The notes: generated by a model not told the origin, from the letters alone. A stretch of DNA of 64,000 nucleotides from Chondrosia reniformis (GCA_947172415.1 OX359195.1:3323501-3387500); one strand, 5' to 3'; positions 46,298-56,840 are shown, counted from the first letter of the stretch. Program-made: numbers and translations.

Positions 46298-47961
46298 TCA
46301 TTGTTGACTGAAATAGTCATGTAGTGTTGCCTGTCTTGCAAATGTGTACTTTAGGTTCACAATCCTCTCAATTGTGGAACCAATAGATAAGGCTTCATCT
46401 CCATGTCCTTTATATTCCAAAAATCGGGACACTTCGTCCAAAGAAGTTATGGCTTCCTTGTATGTCTTCAACTTGGGAAGGGGCTCTTCTGTGTTAGCAG
46501 TAGAGTCATCCTCAGCATCTGTATCTCCATCTACTTGTCCACAATCTTCTACTTGCTGATGGTCCTCAAGCTCTTCAAGGAATGCTGCTACCCAATTGTC
46601 ATCGTCCATTTCCATGCACACAGGAGATCACTATCACCAATCAAAAACTGATCTACAGTGCAGCTTTCACAACCAGTTTGCTCTATTAGAGTTTGCAATT
46701 CCATGCGTTTATCAGCCTCTAAGAAGGGGTCCAAATCATCTTCAATTCCACGGTTGACCACATCCAACCCCATGTCCAAGATGCCTGCCATTCTAAAACA
46801 TTTTGCTATGGTTTCAGCTGTTACTTGAGACGACACTAGAGCAACCCATCTGATTGTGACCAATATGTTGACTGATTTTACATCATCAGAAGCCGAATCA
46901 AACTCATCAATTTTTGAGAGAACATATCTCAAAAAATATCGACGATAATGGACCTTGAAATTTTGAATTATTCCTAGGTCCAAAGGCTGCAGAGTTGAGG
47001 TTGTATTTGGTGGTAGAAAGCAAATCTTGTTGTTGGAGAATTTTACAGACAAATTGCCTGGGTGACAGCCTGCATTATCCATAAGGAGCAAAATTTTGTG
47101 GTTTGAGCTGGACAAGCGGCAATTCAACTGGGTTAAAATAGCTTCTAGTATTTCTCCAGTCATCCATGCTTTTCTTTGGCTGTAATAACAAACTGGCAAA
47201 AAAGATTTATCAAAATTTTTCATATATCTAGGATTGTCAGATTTCCAGGTGACAACAGGTTTCTCTTTTTGACCTGATGCAGATACAAAAGAGGCAACTG
47301 TGATACGCTGCTTGCTTTTTTTCCCTCCTTTACAACTTCTACTCTTCTGGCCAAATCCATGTTCTGGTAAAGCACGCCAAAATATGCCCGTTTCATCCAT
47401 GTTCCATATATCTTCTTTTTCATACCCTTGAACAATTTCTGGGATTCTTGCCTTGCAAGATTTTAAAGTTTCTCCTTGCACATCACCACACTCCCCACAA
47501 ATTCTCAACTACTTCACATTGTACCTATTCTTCCACTTATCTAACCATCCCCTAGAGCCTTTGAAATCTGGTTTCCCTAGCTTTTCTGCCATCTCTTTAG
47601 CCCTCTCCATTAATTCTGGCCCTCCGGGATAAATATTCTTAGAGCAAGAAAGAGTGAACCATTTGTAGAGAGTATCATTGACTTCAACATACTCTGATGT
47701 GCGAGACTTCCCTGAATGGATTCTACTGCCTGAAGTATTAGCCTGGTAAAGAGATAGTATTGATTCTTTGTTCTTAAGGATATAGGCAATCTGTGTTTTT
47801 CCACATCCAAAGATTTCCCCAAGAGTTCTGATAGATGTTCCATGATTCTTCTGTAAATGCTTGATAACTTCTACCTTCTTCTCTAATGATAAATACTTCC
47901 TCTTCTGTGAGCCACTAGCGCTTGCTCTTGAAGCCATACTTAAGCTCAAATTAGCAACCAC
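46298..47961 (-). pseudogene. Tigger/pogo-type transposase, two breaks
   Basis: First ORF (47509-47961): a Psq-like helix-turn-helix (LSLEKKVEVIKHLQ, RTLGEIFGCGKTQIAYILKN) and a CENP-B-type DNA-binding segment (GSRGWLDKWKNRYNVK). An in-frame TAG at 47509-47511 interrupts it where relatives have a sense codon (NVK-stop-LRICGECGD). The second ORF (46588-47508) holds the DDE catalytic core: Asp38 in NMDETG, Asp144 in LLMDNAGCHPG and Asp177 in LQPLDLG, with 32 residues between the last two. A frame change near 46600 separates the acidic tail (46298-46621), which ends in the family-typical ATLHDYF. All three catalytic Asp codons survive, so decay is recent or mild. Confidence 0.88.
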
Positions 47962-48074
47962 GTGGTTTTACATGCAGCTATCTCAATCAAAATATTACGG
48001 TTTTTAATGCAGATTGCTAAATTAGCATAATAAAATGGTGTGTCAAATTGTAGGTGAAAATCTTAAACTTTTAC

Positions 48075-48415
48075 AAATTAGCTCATATGTAAGAGGCTAT
48101 CATGCATACATGGAACTATGGACACCAGTTCAAGATGATTCTGAAACGTGAACCTACCAATGTAGCTGATAAAAATACTGTAGAAGTACACAAAGAAGAT
48201 CAAGTGGTTGGTCATGTTCCTTTCAACCTAGCCCCCAGTATTTCACTCTTTTTGAAAAGAGACATTAACAAGGCATTTGCCAAAGTTGTTGGAGAGAAAG
48301 TTAACAGAGGAGCGGGATATGGACTTGAAATCCCATGTATATATCATCTTTAAGGACCGAAGCCTTACATAGATAAGATGAAGGAATTAGTGGACTCATT
48401 AATATCATTTCGACT
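48075..48415 (+). pseudogene. HIRAN-domain fragment inside the Tigger element
   Basis: The longest open stretch is 48102-48353. Joining the readable pieces in order: VRGYHAYMELWTPV in one frame, then LKREPTNVADKNTVEV, VVGHVPFNLAPSISLFL and KVNRGAGYGLEIPCIY in a second, then GPKPYIDKMKELVDSL in a third. REPxNxxDxxAV, VGHVP and GYGLEIPC are the HIRAN core. HIRAN domains bind DNA ends (as in HLTF). Two frame changes (about 48130 and 48355) show it is broken. It lies opposite to the transposase and inside the transposon ends, so it is a passenger or part of an older nested element. Confidence 0.75.
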
Positions 48416-48995
48416 TGTGTCATAGTAAATTTATAGTTCTACATCCTAAAAACTACTTAATGACAATTATTAATATAACATATAGTGGGAAAATTTGTGA
48501 GGACTTAAATTTGTTGATTTGGCGAGTAGTTTGAGGCTCGCCAAATTTAATTCCTCACCAAATTCGATTTATTTCGAACATAGAGGTACCGGCGTCCAGT
48601 TTCTGGATAGAGATTTAGGTAGAGTCACCAGTACGTGAACGTGTATCCGTTACTGTGCAAGCGTAATACGATTTTAACACATCTTGCACCATTAAAACTG
48701 GAAGCGATAAACGACACCCGTTCCTATGTAGTTACCGGAAGAAATGTGACACATTCGAGCCACGTGTCATTTTAAGGGTGAGCTTTCCTGGATGTCCGTT
48801 ATTCAGAGGTAATTTTGTATTGAAAAATCACGTTGGGAGTTGGAATCTTGTCCATTGTCCGGAATTTAGAAGCCTCCGCTTCTCGGAGGTTGGTTTAATA
48901 TTACAACTATGCCGTTTTCAATCCTTACCATAGAGCCTGTCCGTTGAAGGGAGGCTGCCCGCTTCTCAGCGGGTCCGTTATGGGAGGTTCGACTG
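48416..48995. other. Right non-coding part of Tigger, with a small fold-back at 48490-48570
   Basis: ATTTGGCGAG and CTCGCCAAAT form a perfect 10-bp stem around a 10-base loop. It is extended outward by TGAGGA-TTAAATT and its complement, giving an approximately 75-bp fold-back, probably a tiny nested MITE. The final 200 bp repeat motifs GAGGTT and CTCGGAGG that echo the left end, as in Tigger subterminal regions. Confidence 0.6.
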
Positions 48996-49180
48996 TATTT
49001 CTCGGTACGACTTGTTTGTACATGTTGTAGGTACTAGTTGTATGTACTAGTTGAATGTAAGAGTTGTATGTACTAATTATATGTACTAGTTGTATGTACT
49101 AGTTGAATGTAAGAGTTGTATGTACTAATTATATGTACTAGTTGTATGTACTAGTTATATCTTCTAGTTATGTAAAAGTT
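48996..49180 (+). repeat. 13-bp satellite, block 7d
   Basis: Plus orientation, with a 52-bp module (TTGAATGTAAGAGTTGTATG) in two copies. Paralogous to about 22712-22870. Confidence 0.9.
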
Positions 49181-49246
49181 ATCTTAGGGATGGTACATCC
49201 TTCGACTTTTGAGCGTTTAAAAACGCAGTTGGTTTTTCGATTCTTG

Positions 49247-49283
49247 GTCAAACGTTTCGACCCTGGAGGTCTTCCTCAGTGAC
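49247..49283 (-). ncRNA. Hammerhead ribozyme, left arm, complete core
   Basis: Minus strand: GTCA, CTGAGGA, extra A, stem GACCT-CCA-GGGTC (one G-U pair), GAAACGTT, TGAC. Stem I GTCA pairs with TGAC and stem III is the ACGT palindrome. All catalytic-core bases are present. Confidence 0.85.
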
Positions 49284-49486
49284 TGATGGTTGAGTGGAAG
49301 AATTGCCTCTATTTATAGAGGATTTTTCCCGCCATTTCCACTTCCTGTCATGTGACCCTCAGCAGGATGAGAAAAACAGCAAGTATGAATATTAAATCGT
49401 GTCCAGGCTTGATGTAACCCAATGCCTTGATCTAAATTCATTCAAAATCCTCTATAAATAGAAGCAATTCTTCCACTCAACCATCA

Positions 49487-49523
49487 GTCACTGAGGAAGA
49501 CCCCCAGGGTCGAAATGTTTGAC
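49487..49523 (+). ncRNA. Hammerhead ribozyme, right arm, complete core
   Basis: GTCA, CTGAGGA (49491-49497), extra A, stem GACCC-CCA-GGGTC, GAAATGTT, TGAC. The C of stem III has become T, leaving a G-U pair. The core is otherwise complete. Confidence 0.83.
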
Positions 49524-49623
49524 CAAGAATCGAAAAACCAACTGCGTTTTTAAACGCTCAAAAGTCGAAGGATGTACCATCCCAAAGATAAGTTCGACGC
49601 AGTTATAAGGAATCCTTATTCTA

Positions 49624-50641
49624 TTATGTACAAGTTGTATGTACTAGTTGTATGTATTAATTGTATGGACTAGTTATGTACCAGTTGTATGTTCAGCTAT
49701 ATGTACTAGTTGTATGTAGTAGTTGTATGCACCAGTTGTTTTACTAATTCTATTTACTAGTTAAAGTACTAGTTGTGAGTACTAGATGTATGTACTAGTG
49801 GTTAGTAATAGTTCAAAGATGTGGGTGTATTTCTACTTTAATTTACTAGATGTATGTACTAATTCTATGTACTCCTTGTATTTATTATTTATATTTACTA
49901 TTTATATGTGTATGTTCTAGTAATATGTATTAATTGTAGGCACAAGTGATATGTACTAGTTGTAAGTACTAGTTCTATGCACTAGTTGTGTGTATTGGTT
50001 ATGTACTTGTTGTGTGTACTTGTTGTATGTACCGATTATGTGTACTAGTACAAGTTATATTTACTAGTTGTAAGTACTACTTGTATATACTAGTTATATG
50101 TACTAGTTGTATAAAGTAGTTACTAATTGTAGGTACCAGTTGTAGGTACTAGTTGTATATACTCGTTGTATGTACTAGTTGTATGTACCAGTTGTAGTAC
50201 TAGTTGTATGTGCTATTTCTATTTACTAGCTGTTTTACTAGTTGTACATACTAGCTGTATGTAAAAGGTCTATGTACTAGTTGTGTTTCCAGTTTATTAA
50301 ACTTTTTAAAAGTACTAGCTTTTGTAGTAGTTTTATATAATCTAAGTAGTACTAGATGTATGTACTAGTTGTATGTATTATTTATATGTACAACTTTTTT
50401 ACATGTTGTATTTATGAGTTGAATGTACTAGTACTAGTAATATTTACTAGTTGTAGGAACTATTTGTATGTACTATTTGAATGTAATACTTGTAGGTACT
50501 AATTGTATGTACTGGGTATGTACTAATTGTATGTGCTAGTTCTATGTACTAGTTGTAGTACTAGTTGTATATACTAGTTGTATGTAATAGTTCTATGTAC
50601 TAGTTGTATGTATTAGTTATATGTAGTACTTGTTTGTACAT
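49624..50641 (+). repeat. 13-bp satellite, block 7e
   Basis: Plus orientation. Ends with GTAGTACTTGTTTGTACAT, the shared left flank of the ribozyme elements. Confidence 0.93.
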
Positions 50642-51026
50642 GTTATCATCATTGAACTCTGGGTTTTACCCCTGCTCACTCATGTCCTCTGAGGAGTGCA
50701 ATGAGCTAATGGGCGGAACCGAAGATCGCTTGATGGGAACCAGAGTTTCCCCATATCCACTCAAAAAATGGTCAAGCCATAGACAGCTGTTTCGTCCTTA
50801 TTAGGACTCATCAGTGTGGCATATGATGGAGGTTTGAGGGGCTTGTCTGCTAATATGTACTCCCAGAAGCATAAAAGCTTGTGTTTTCCTTATCAGAAGA
50901 TAATGGGTACAGCCAAAAGTGTGGCAGCCCACGAATAGTAGGGCAGGGGTAATACCCAGAGTTATATGATGATTACATCGATGCTGAAGTTCCCTTATTT
51001 GTTTCATATTGTTTGCATTATGTTGC
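50642..51026. mobile_element. Hammerhead-bearing short element, copy 3
   Basis: Same element as 20209 and 40912, with the 3' extension GAAGTTCCC...TTTCATATTGTTTG. This copy keeps the fully canonical hammerhead core. Confidence 0.77.
50776..50820 (-). ncRNA. Hammerhead ribozyme, complete core
   Basis: Minus strand: GCCACA, CTGATGA, stem GTCC-TAATAA-GGAC, GAAAC, AGCTGTC, then TATGGC. Stem I pairs at five of six positions. Stem III is the palindrome ACAGCTGT. Cleavage is predicted after GTC (plus-strand 50782). The layout resembles metazoan type I hammerheads from small satellite-like retroelements. Confidence 0.85.
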
Positions 51027-51789
51027 ATGTACTAGTTGAATGTACTAGTAGTATTTACTATTTGTATGTACTAGATCTAGATATATTCACTAGTTGTAAG
51101 TACTAGTTGTAAGTAGTAGTTGAATGTACTAGATGTATGTACTAATTATATGTACTAGTTGTATATACTAGTTGTATGTTCTAGTTCTATGTATTAATTG
51201 TATGCACTAGTTATGTAATAGTTGTACGTACTAGATGTATGTACTAGTTGTTTATAATAGTTCAATGTACTGAGTGTATTTCTAGTTTAATGTACTAGAT
51301 GTATGTATTAGTGGTATGTACTATTTATATGTACAATTTATATGTGTATGTTCTAGTAATATGTATTACTTGTAAGCACAAGTTATATGAACTGGTTGTA
51401 AGTACTAGTTATGTATGTGTTGTGTGTACTAGTTGTATGTACTAGTTACATATTAGTTGTATGTTCTAGTTGTATGTATTAATTGTATGTACTAGTTATG
51501 TACTAGTTGTGTGTTCTAGTTGTATGTACTAGTTGTATGTACTAGTTACATATTAGTTGTATGTTCTAGTTGTATGTATTAATTGTATGTACTAGTTATG
51601 TACTAGTTGTGTGTTCTAGCTTTATGTTGTAGTTATATGTAGTAGTTATATGTAGTAGTTATATGTACTAGTTGTATGTACTAGATGTATGTACTAGTTG
51701 TTTGTAATAGTTCAATGTACTGGGTGTATTTCTAGTTTAATGTACTAGATGTATGTACTAGTTGTATGTACTATTTGTATGTACTATTT
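51027..51789 (+). repeat. 13-bp satellite, block 7f
   Basis: Plus orientation. It contains a perfect local tandem duplication of about 104 bp (units beginning near 51427 and 51531 with TAGTTGTATGTACTAGTTAC). Confidence 0.93.
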
Positions 51790-52192
51790 TTGGGACGCCA
51801 CAGGCGCCCCTATATTGTTTTCAGAAATTATGTTAACGTATGGCTTCCTGTTCGTAGTCTTGTATATACATATATATATATATATATATCTGTCAAAATA
51901 TGGCGGACGTTCGGATAACTTTCGTTTTCTAGCTTAAAATTAGCTTTCTCTTCCTTAGCGTAGAACAGTGAACGAACGAAATGCACTTAAAAACCACCCT
52001 TACTAATACTATGTAACGTAAAGCTTGCGCAAAAACGTTTTCTACGAGATATGGCCTTGAAAAATTGACGGCCAACAAGAGTTGATCGGAAATCGGTTAA
52101 CCGGCTATCTATGAGAAGCAGCCAAGTAGTTTGAGTTTACTTAGGGGCGCCTGGCGCCCCACGAGTTTTTTAAAATCGAACTCCTTGTTATT
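51790..52192. mobile_element. GC-ended fold-back element (MITE-like)
   Basis: GGGACGCCACAGGCGCCCCT at 51792-51811 is inverted imperfectly at 52142-52162 (AGGGGCGCCTGGCGCCCC). The interior is unlike the satellite and has a TA dinucleotide run near 51865-51890. TACTATTT flanks both sides (51782-51789 and 52193-52200), an 8-bp duplication that would suit a hAT-type element. The right inverted end stops 30 bp short of that flank, so the boundaries are uncertain. Confidence 0.6.
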
Positions 52193-52497
52193 TACTATTT
52201 ATATGTGTATGTTCTAGTAATATGTATTAGTTGTAAGCACAAGTTATATGAACTAGTTGTAAGTACTAGTTCTATTTACTAGTTGAATGTACTAGTTATG
52301 TACTTGTTGTGTGTACTAGTTGTATGTACTAGTTGTGTGTACTAGTTGTGTGTACTACTTGTATGTATTATATAGTTGTATATACTAGTTGTGTTTACTA
52401 GTTTTATATCATATATATATGTACTAGTTATATGTGTATGTACTAGTAATATGTAGTAGTGTTGTATATTAGATATACGTACTAGGTGTTTGTACTA
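52193..52497 (+). repeat. 13-bp satellite, block 7g
   Basis: Plus orientation. Ends at a strand flip, GTTTGTACTAGAACACACAA. Confidence 0.92.
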
Positions 52498-53037
52498 GAA
52501 CACACAATTAGCACCTAGAAGTAGTACATACAACTAGTACACACAACTACTACATACAACTAGTACATACAGCTAGAAACTAGTACTTACAACTTGTACA
52601 TAGAATGAGTACATAAAACCACTACACACAACTAGTACATAAAAGTAGAACATACAACTAGTACAGACAACTAGTGCATACAGCTACTTCATACAACTAG
52701 AAACCTATACATACAACAGGTACATAGAAGGATTACATAAAACTAATATATACATACAACTAGTACATACAACTGGTACATAACTAGTACCTACAACTAG
52801 TACACACAACTAGTAAATAAAATTAGTATATACGACTACTACGTACGACTACTAAATACAACTAGTACCTACAACTAGTAAATATAACTAGTTCTAGTAC
52901 ATTCAACTAGTATATACAACTAGTACATATAACTAGTACATACACATATAACTAGTACATTTAAATAGTACATACACTTAGTACATGCAACTGGTACCTA
53001 CAACTAGTACATAGAAGTAGTACATACAACTACTAAC
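52498..53037 (-). repeat. 13-bp satellite, block 8, short inverted segment
   Basis: A 540-bp reverse segment, about 90 percent like 23741-24236 by eye and ending in the same ACTAACTAGTAGTTG flip. Confidence 0.92.
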
Positions 53038-54102
53038 TAGTAGTTGTATGTAGTAGTTGTATGTACTAGTTGTAAGTACTAGTTGCAGGTTCTAGTACTA
53101 GTTATATGAGGTATTAGATATGTACTAGTTGCATGTACTAGTTTTTGTACTAGTTGCAGGTACTACTTGTATGAACTAGTTGTATTTACTAGTTTCTAGT
53201 TGTATGTACTAGTTGTGTGTACTAGTTGTATGTACTAGTTGAGTGTACTATTTGTATACACTATTTTTATGTATTAGTTGTATGTACTAGTTGTAAGTAC
53301 CAGTTGTAGGATCTAGTATTAGTTATACAAGGTACAAGGTAGGAACTAGTTGTATGTACTAGTTTTATGTACTAGTTGTTTCTTCTAGTTGTCTGTAATT
53401 GTTGTATGTTCTATTTATATTTACTAGTTGGTGTATGTACTAGTTGTATGTACTACTTGTATGTACTATCTATATTTATTAATTGTATGTACTAGTTGTA
53501 TGTACTAGTTGTACCTACAAGAGGCTTGTACTAGTTGAATGTACTTGTTGTATGTACTAATTGTATGTACTAGTTGTATGTACTAATTTTATATACTAGT
53601 TGTTTCTACTAGTGATATGTTCTATTTATATGTTCTAGTTATATGTGTATGTTCTATGAATATGTACTAATTGAATGTACTAGTTCTATGAACTAGGTAT
53701 ATGTACTAGTTCTATATACTAATTGTATGTACTGGTTATGTACTAGTTATATGTACTAGTTCTATGTACTAATTGTAGTACTACTTGTATGTACTACTTG
53801 TATGTACTAGGTGTATGTATTTCCTGTATGTACTAGTTGTATGTAATGGTTGTATGTGCTAGTTTTGGTTATATTTACTAGTTGTATGTACTAGTTGTAT
53901 TTACTAGTTGTATATACTAGTTGTAGGTAGTAGTTTTTTGTACTAGTTCTATATACTAGTTTTCTGTACTAGGTCTATGTACTAATTGTATAACTAGTTG
54001 TATTTACTAGTTGTATGTACTAGTTGTATGTACTAGTTATATGTACTAGTTGTATGAACTAGATTTATAAACTTGTTCTATGTACTAGTTGTATGTACTA
54101 GT
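53038..54102 (+). repeat. 13-bp satellite, block 9a
   Basis: Plus orientation. Parts resemble 24540-26760, as expected if blocks 4-5 and 8-9 are duplicates. Confidence 0.93.
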
Positions 54103-54427
54103 TTCTTTTAAACTTTGATTCCTACTAACTGCAAGTATGCATATTAGCCAGCTAGCTTATCAATTGACGTTAGTTAGTTAGTTATACTATTACAATATAT
54201 AGCTGAATTATTACACTGCTTTTAAGTATGATAGGCCTTTGTCTGACCTGTTTTAGGTGGCCATACTGTTCGCCATTTTTGCCTTTGCGCAGCCAATTTT
54301 AGGTCTCAGTCGCTGTTTACACTCTTAGTTAGAAATCTGAATGCTAGCTTGATGGCTTCGTGACAAACCTCCTTTACCATTTTCACAGTTTCGGCCATTT
54401 ACGCCGTTACCACTATCCCACTTGAGT
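54103..54427. repeat. 325-bp insert of unknown origin, copy A
   Basis: Non-satellite sequence from TTTCTTTTAAACTTTGATTC to CCACTTGAGTG. I see no ORF, inverted ends or poly(A). It recurs at 55023-55348 with a few percent differences, and the satellite on its left is shared too, so it was duplicated with its flank about 915 bp downstream. Confidence 0.75.
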
Positions 54428-55022
54428 GTAATTGTTGTATGTACAAATGATATTTACTAGTTGTTTGTACTAGTTTTATGTACTCATTCTATGTACTGGT
54501 TCTATGTATTAGTTGTAGTGCTGGTTGTATGTATCAGTTGCATGTACTAGTTGTGGGTACTATGTGTATGTACTAGTTGTATGCAGTAGTTGTATATAGT
54601 AGTTGTATGCACAAGTACTGGTAATATTTCCTAGTTGTAGGTACTAGTTGTATGTACTAGGTTTATGTACTAGTTGTATGCAGTAGGTGTATATAGTAGT
54701 TGTATGCACTAGTACAGGTGATATTTTACTAGTTGTAGGTACTAGTTGTATATACTAGTTGTATGGACTAGTACCAATTATATTTACTAGTCGTATGTAC
54801 TAGTTGTATGTTCTAGTTGTGTGTACTAGTTGTATGTAGTAGTTGTATGTAGTAGTTGTATGTAGTAGTTGTGTACTAGTTGTATGTACTAGTTCTATGT
54901 ACTAATTGTATAACTAGTTGTATGTACTAGTTGTATGTACTAGTTGTATGTACTAGTTGTATGTACTAGTTGTATGAACTAGTTTTATAAACCCATTCTA
55001 TGTATTAGTTGTATGTACTAGT
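54428..55022 (+). repeat. 13-bp satellite, block 9b
   Basis: Plus orientation, between the two copies of the 325-bp insert. It contains an unusually regular run of TAGTTGTATGTAC near 54920-54980. Confidence 0.93.
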
Positions 55023-55348
55023 TTCTTCTAAACTTTGATTCCTACTAACTTCAAGTATGCATATTAGCCAGCTAGCTTATCAATTGACGTTAGTTAGTTA
55101 GTTATACTATTACAATATATAGCTGAATTATTACACTGCCTTTAGGTATGATAGGCCTTGGGCTGACCTGTTTTAGGTCGCCATACTGTTTGCCATTTTC
55201 GCCTTCGTGCAGCCAATTTTCGGTCTCAGTCGCTGTTTACACTCTTAGTTAGAAATCTGAATGCTAGCTTGACGCTTCGTGACAAACCTACTCACCATTT
55301 TCACAGTTTTGGCCATTTATGCCGTTTCCACTATCCCACTTGTGTGTA
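55023..55348. repeat. 325-bp insert of unknown origin, copy B
   Basis: Second copy of 54103-54427, with small differences such as one codon-sized deletion near GACGCTTCGTGAC and GCCGTTTCC for GCCGTTACC. Confidence 0.75.
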
Positions 55349-56345
55349 ATTGTTGTATGTATTAGTGATATTTGCTAGTTGTATGTACTAGTTGTTTGTA
55401 CTGGTTTTATATACAAATTGTTTGTAATAATTTTATGTACCAGTTGTATGCACTAGTTGTATATACTAATTGTATGTACTAGTTGTATGTACTAGTTCTA
55501 TATAGTATTAATATGTTCTAGTTTTTGTGTTTGAACAAGTTATATGTACAAGTTGCATGTACTAGTTGTATATACTAGTTGTGTGTAATTGTTGTAGGTA
55601 CTAGTTGTATGTACTAGTCGTATGTCCCAATTGTATGTACTAGTTGTGTTTACTAGTTGTATGTACTAGTTGTAAGAGCTAGTTGTAGGTTGTATATAGT
55701 ACTAGTTATACTGGGTACTAGGTAGGTTCTAGTTGTATGTACTACTTGTAAGTACTAGTTGTATGTACTAGTTGTATGTACTAGTTGCTGGTACTAGGTA
55801 TATGTAGTAGTTGTATGAACTAGTACTGGTTATATTTACTAGTTGTATGTACTAGTTGTATGTACTAGTTGTAAGTACTAGTTGTATGTACTAGTTGTAG
55901 GTTCTGGTACTAGTCATTCTAGAAACTCGGTTTGTGCTTGTTTCATGTACTCGTCCTATGTACTACTTTAATGTACTAATTAATTAACTAGTTGTACGTA
56001 CTACTTGTATGTACTAGTTGTATGTACTAGGTATATGTACTAGTTGTTGGTACTAGGTATATGTAGTAATTGTATGAACTAGTACTGGTTATATTTACTA
56101 GTTATATGTACTAGTTGTATGGATTAGTACTAGTTTTTTTACTAGTTTTATGTAATAATTGTATGTGCTAGTTGTATGTACTACTTTTATTTACAAGTTG
56201 TATGTACTAGTTTGTAGGTTCTAGGTGTATGTACTTGTTGTATATACTAGGTGTATGTAGTAGTTGTATGTACTGGTATTGGCTATATTTACTAGTTATA
56301 TGTACTAGTTTTATGTACTATTTGTGTGTATATAATTGTTGTATT
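55349..56345 (+). repeat. 13-bp satellite, block 9c
   Basis: Plus orientation. Includes two units with TACTAGGTATATGTAGTA at about 55795 and 56050. Confidence 0.93.
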
Positions 56346-56394
56346 TAATCCAGAGGTATTATTGAGCAACAGCAACATAAATTATCGATTATAG

Positions 56395-56421
56395 AACGTT
56401 TTAACCGTAGGTCTTCACCAG
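56395..56421 (-). ncRNA. Decayed hammerhead core
   Basis: Minus strand: CTGGTGA (expected CTGATGA), A, GACC-TAC-GGT, then TAAAACGTT. The overall layout matches the other Penelope-like hammerheads, but core bases are changed and stem I is weak. Likely inactive. Confidence 0.5.
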
Positions 56422-56555
56422 CAAAACCTGATAAAATTAGGAATGGTTGGGGTTTAGAAAGAAGTTTGATGGGAGGTGTGAAAAGATGATGTCATAAATT
56501 GCTCCGAATATTAAATTAACATAAATGTGAATTCTAGGCTAAGAGAGTTAATTGA

Positions 56556-56840
56556 CTAGGTCATTCCAAATAGGATGAAGGGAGATTCCCTTGAAGCAGG
56601 TGGGAGTCTTGATCTTGATGGTTTCGTTTGCCTTCCTTCTGGTCTTGTGTCTTTCTTTAGGATTACTTTAGCATCCTTCCAGGCGATGTTACGTCCTGTG
56701 CACCTCACATGGGTGGCAACTGAGTTGTTTTTATCAAATCTCCTCACAGCTCTTTGATGTTCCTTCCGTCTTTCATCCAATGTCTTGGAGGTTACTCCAA
56801 TGTATGTGTCCCTACACTCGCAGGGAATTTAACACCAGTC
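56556..56840 (-). pseudogene. GIY-YIG domain fragment of a Penelope-like element
   Basis: Minus strand reads IPCECRDTYIGVTSKTLDER, then RKEHQRAVRRFDKNNSVATH and NIAWKDAKVILK. It has the YIG box, conserved Arg and Glu-His of GIY-YIG endonucleases from this element class. Upstream the frame degenerates and no RT is readable. The tail SRLPPASRESPFILFG is probably the natural C-terminus. Confidence 0.78.

Larger units (their letters stand above)
46050..48995. mobile_element. Tigger/pogo (Tc1-mariner superfamily) transposon with TA duplication
   Basis: Ends CAGTCAAACCTCT (46050) and AGGTTCGACTG (to 48995) are inverted and flanked by TA at 46048-46049 and 48996-48997. The paralogous satellite at 22711-22712 retains a single TA in the same context (TTTCTC-GTACGACTTG), confirming the insertion point. 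It contains a minus-strand transposase and a plus-strand HIRAN fragment. Confidence 0.9.
49181..49623. mobile_element. Fold-back PLE-like element with two opposed hammerheads, long form
   Basis: Arms of about 145 bp read from ATCTTAGGGATGGTACATCC through hammerhead and TCCTCTATAAATAG. They enclose about 130 bp of single-copy sequence. The tail after the right arm is the same as at 43361 and 4106. Flanks TTATGTAAAAGTT and TTATGTACAAGTT are a probable 13-bp target duplication with one mismatch. It has no ORF. The pattern is that of a PLE whose coding part has been deleted between its inverted terminal repeats. Confidence 0.8.

Noticed and set aside
2924..47511. Possible reassigned TAG codon, because transposase, LINE and Tigger all have in-frame TAG
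   Set aside because: TAA and TGA also interrupt frames (1985, 28646), frameshifts accompany most of them, and the intact ORFs end normally. Ordinary decay explains it, except perhaps the shared LINE TAG, reported separately.
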